A stretch of 64,000 bases of DNA from Luteolibacter sp. SL250. Its GTDB lineage: Bacteria; Verrucomicrobiota; Verrucomicrobiia; Verrucomicrobiales; Akkermansiaceae. The DNA lies in the NCBI RefSeq assembly GCF_026625605.1, contig NZ_CP113054.1:3038001-3102000 (forward strand). The letters are read 5' to 3'. The notes beneath the pieces were generated by a model. That model worked only from the letters and a program-made list of their open reading frames with translations, had not been told where the DNA came from and searched no databases. Positions 63,376 through 64,000 of the stretch are shown here, in pieces; the stretch's first letter is position 1, and each line of letters begins with the position of its first letter. The position numbers were made by a program, and so were the translations under genes.

Positions 63376-64000
63376 ATGATCTCCACCGACGAATCCACCG
63401 GCACCCCGGCTCCTGACGCATCCACCGTGAAACACGACGCCTCCCGCGCCCCCCTGCCCCGCTCCACCCGGGTCTATGTCCAGGGCGAGCTGTTCCCGGA
63501 GGTGCAGGTCCCCATGCGCGAGATCTCCCTTTCCGACACGAAGTCCTTCAACGGCAAGATCGAGCCGAACGCGCCGGTCCGCGTCTATGATTGTTCCGGC
63601 CCGTGGGGCGATCCCGCCTTCACCGGCACCGTCGAGGAAGGCCTGCCCGCCCTCCGACGCGAGTGGATCCTGAAGCGCGGCGACGTCGAGGCCTACGAGG
63701 GCCGCCCGGTGAAGCCGCAGGACAACGGCTACCTGACGGAAAAGCACGTCGAGTTCGCCTCGAAATCGGAGCGCGCCAACAAGTTCGTCGAGTTCCCCGG
63801 CCTCACGGCCGACCGCCGCCAGCCGCTGCGCGCCACCGGCAAGGCCGTCACCCAGCTCGCCTACGCCCGCGCCGGCGTCATCACCCCGGAGATGGAATAC
63901 GTCGCCATCCGGGAAAACATGCGCCGCGCCCAGATGGCGGACATGAAGGATGACATCCTCCGCAACCACTTGGACAAGCAGCACAACGGATCCCACCAGT
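63376..64000 (+). CDS. thiC: Phosphomethylpyrimidine synthase ThiC, N-terminal part (cut by window edge)
   Basis: The first 208 codons of ThiC, the radical SAM enzyme that makes the thiamine pyrimidine from aminoimidazole ribotide. The ThiC-associated N-terminal domain is clear: STRVYVQGELFPEVQVPMRE, VRVYDCSGPWGDPAFTGTVE, EGLPALRREWILKRGDVEAY, then the start of the core (TQLAYARAGVITPEMEYVAI, RENMRRAQ). The radical-SAM CX2CX4C cluster lies beyond 64000. A TPP riboswitch and terminator precede it, confirming the assignment. Confidence 0.95.
   Translation, partial: MISTDESTGTPAPDASTVKHDASRAPLPRSTRVYVQGELFPEVQVPMREISLSDTKSFNGKIEPNAPVRVYDCSGPWGDPAFTGTVEEGLPALRREWILKRGDVEAYEGRPVKPQDNGYLTEKHVEFASKSERANKFVEFPGLTADRRQPLRATGKAVTQLAYARAGVITPEMEYVAIRENMRRAQMADMKDDILRNHLDKQHNGSHQ

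Overview
The window looks like chromosomal DNA from a Verrucomicrobiota bacterium, most like Luteolibacter and relatives. This is inferred from style, not from a marker gene. The DNA is GC-rich. It carries two PEP-CTERM secreted proteins, a PVC-type membrane-bound dehydrogenase with a terminal cytochrome c domain, large secreted proteins (Calx-beta, FnIII, putative Ig) sharing one C-terminal module, and a kinase / ECF sigma operon of the planctomycete-verrucomicrobial kind. Most reading frames on the opposite strand of real genes are shadows and are left out.

Layout. 1-1330: 5' part of ftsK (minus), running off the left edge. 1.7-5.3 kb: a large secreted HAF/Calx-beta/Ig protein and an ABC ATPase (minus). 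5.3-10.8 kb: a sugar-catabolism block of LacI regulator, TIM-barrel isomerase, Gfo/Idh/MocA dehydrogenase and a PVC-type dehydrogenase-cytochrome c; TTGC-NN-GCAA sites lie before the first and last genes. 10.9-15.0 kb: a giant beta-propeller/FnIII secreted protein split by one in-frame TAA. 15.0-20.9 kb: a transglutaminase-DUF2126 / circularly permuted ATP-grasp-alpha-E pair. 21.0-28.8 kb: khpA, leuB, a PEP-CTERM protein, hrpB, an S10 peptidase and small membrane proteins.

28.9-48.1 kb is the main accessory theme, a nitrate assimilation island. It holds an outer-membrane porin, a LysR regulator, a signal-less NrtA-like (NasS-like) sensor, a NarK transporter, a PP2C phosphatase-protein kinase fusion, a Tat-exported NrtA with NrtB and two ATPases, a NirA nitrite reductase, a stand-alone flavodoxin domain, a fused DmsB-DmsC quinol/Fe-S protein, an inserted Phd/ParE toxin-antitoxin pair, a metallophosphoesterase and the molybdopterin nitrate reductase. 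Nitrate would enter by NarK or NrtABCD, be reduced by NasA (perhaps fed by the DmsBC-like protein), and nitrite by NirA (perhaps fed by the flavodoxin). Shared dyads and GG-N10-GC elements lie upstream of several of its transcription units.

48-64 kb: a low-GC lipoate ligase-like gene directly behind tRNA-Leu, an S8 protease with a C39-like partner, Kup, a kinase / PH-like / ECF sigma operon with overlapping genes, an FAD oxidoreductase whose 5' end is scrambled by a fold-back duplication, a second PEP-CTERM protein, tRNA-Pro with a clear terminator, and thiC under a TPP riboswitch, running off the right edge. No CRISPR array, transposase, rRNA or integrase was seen.
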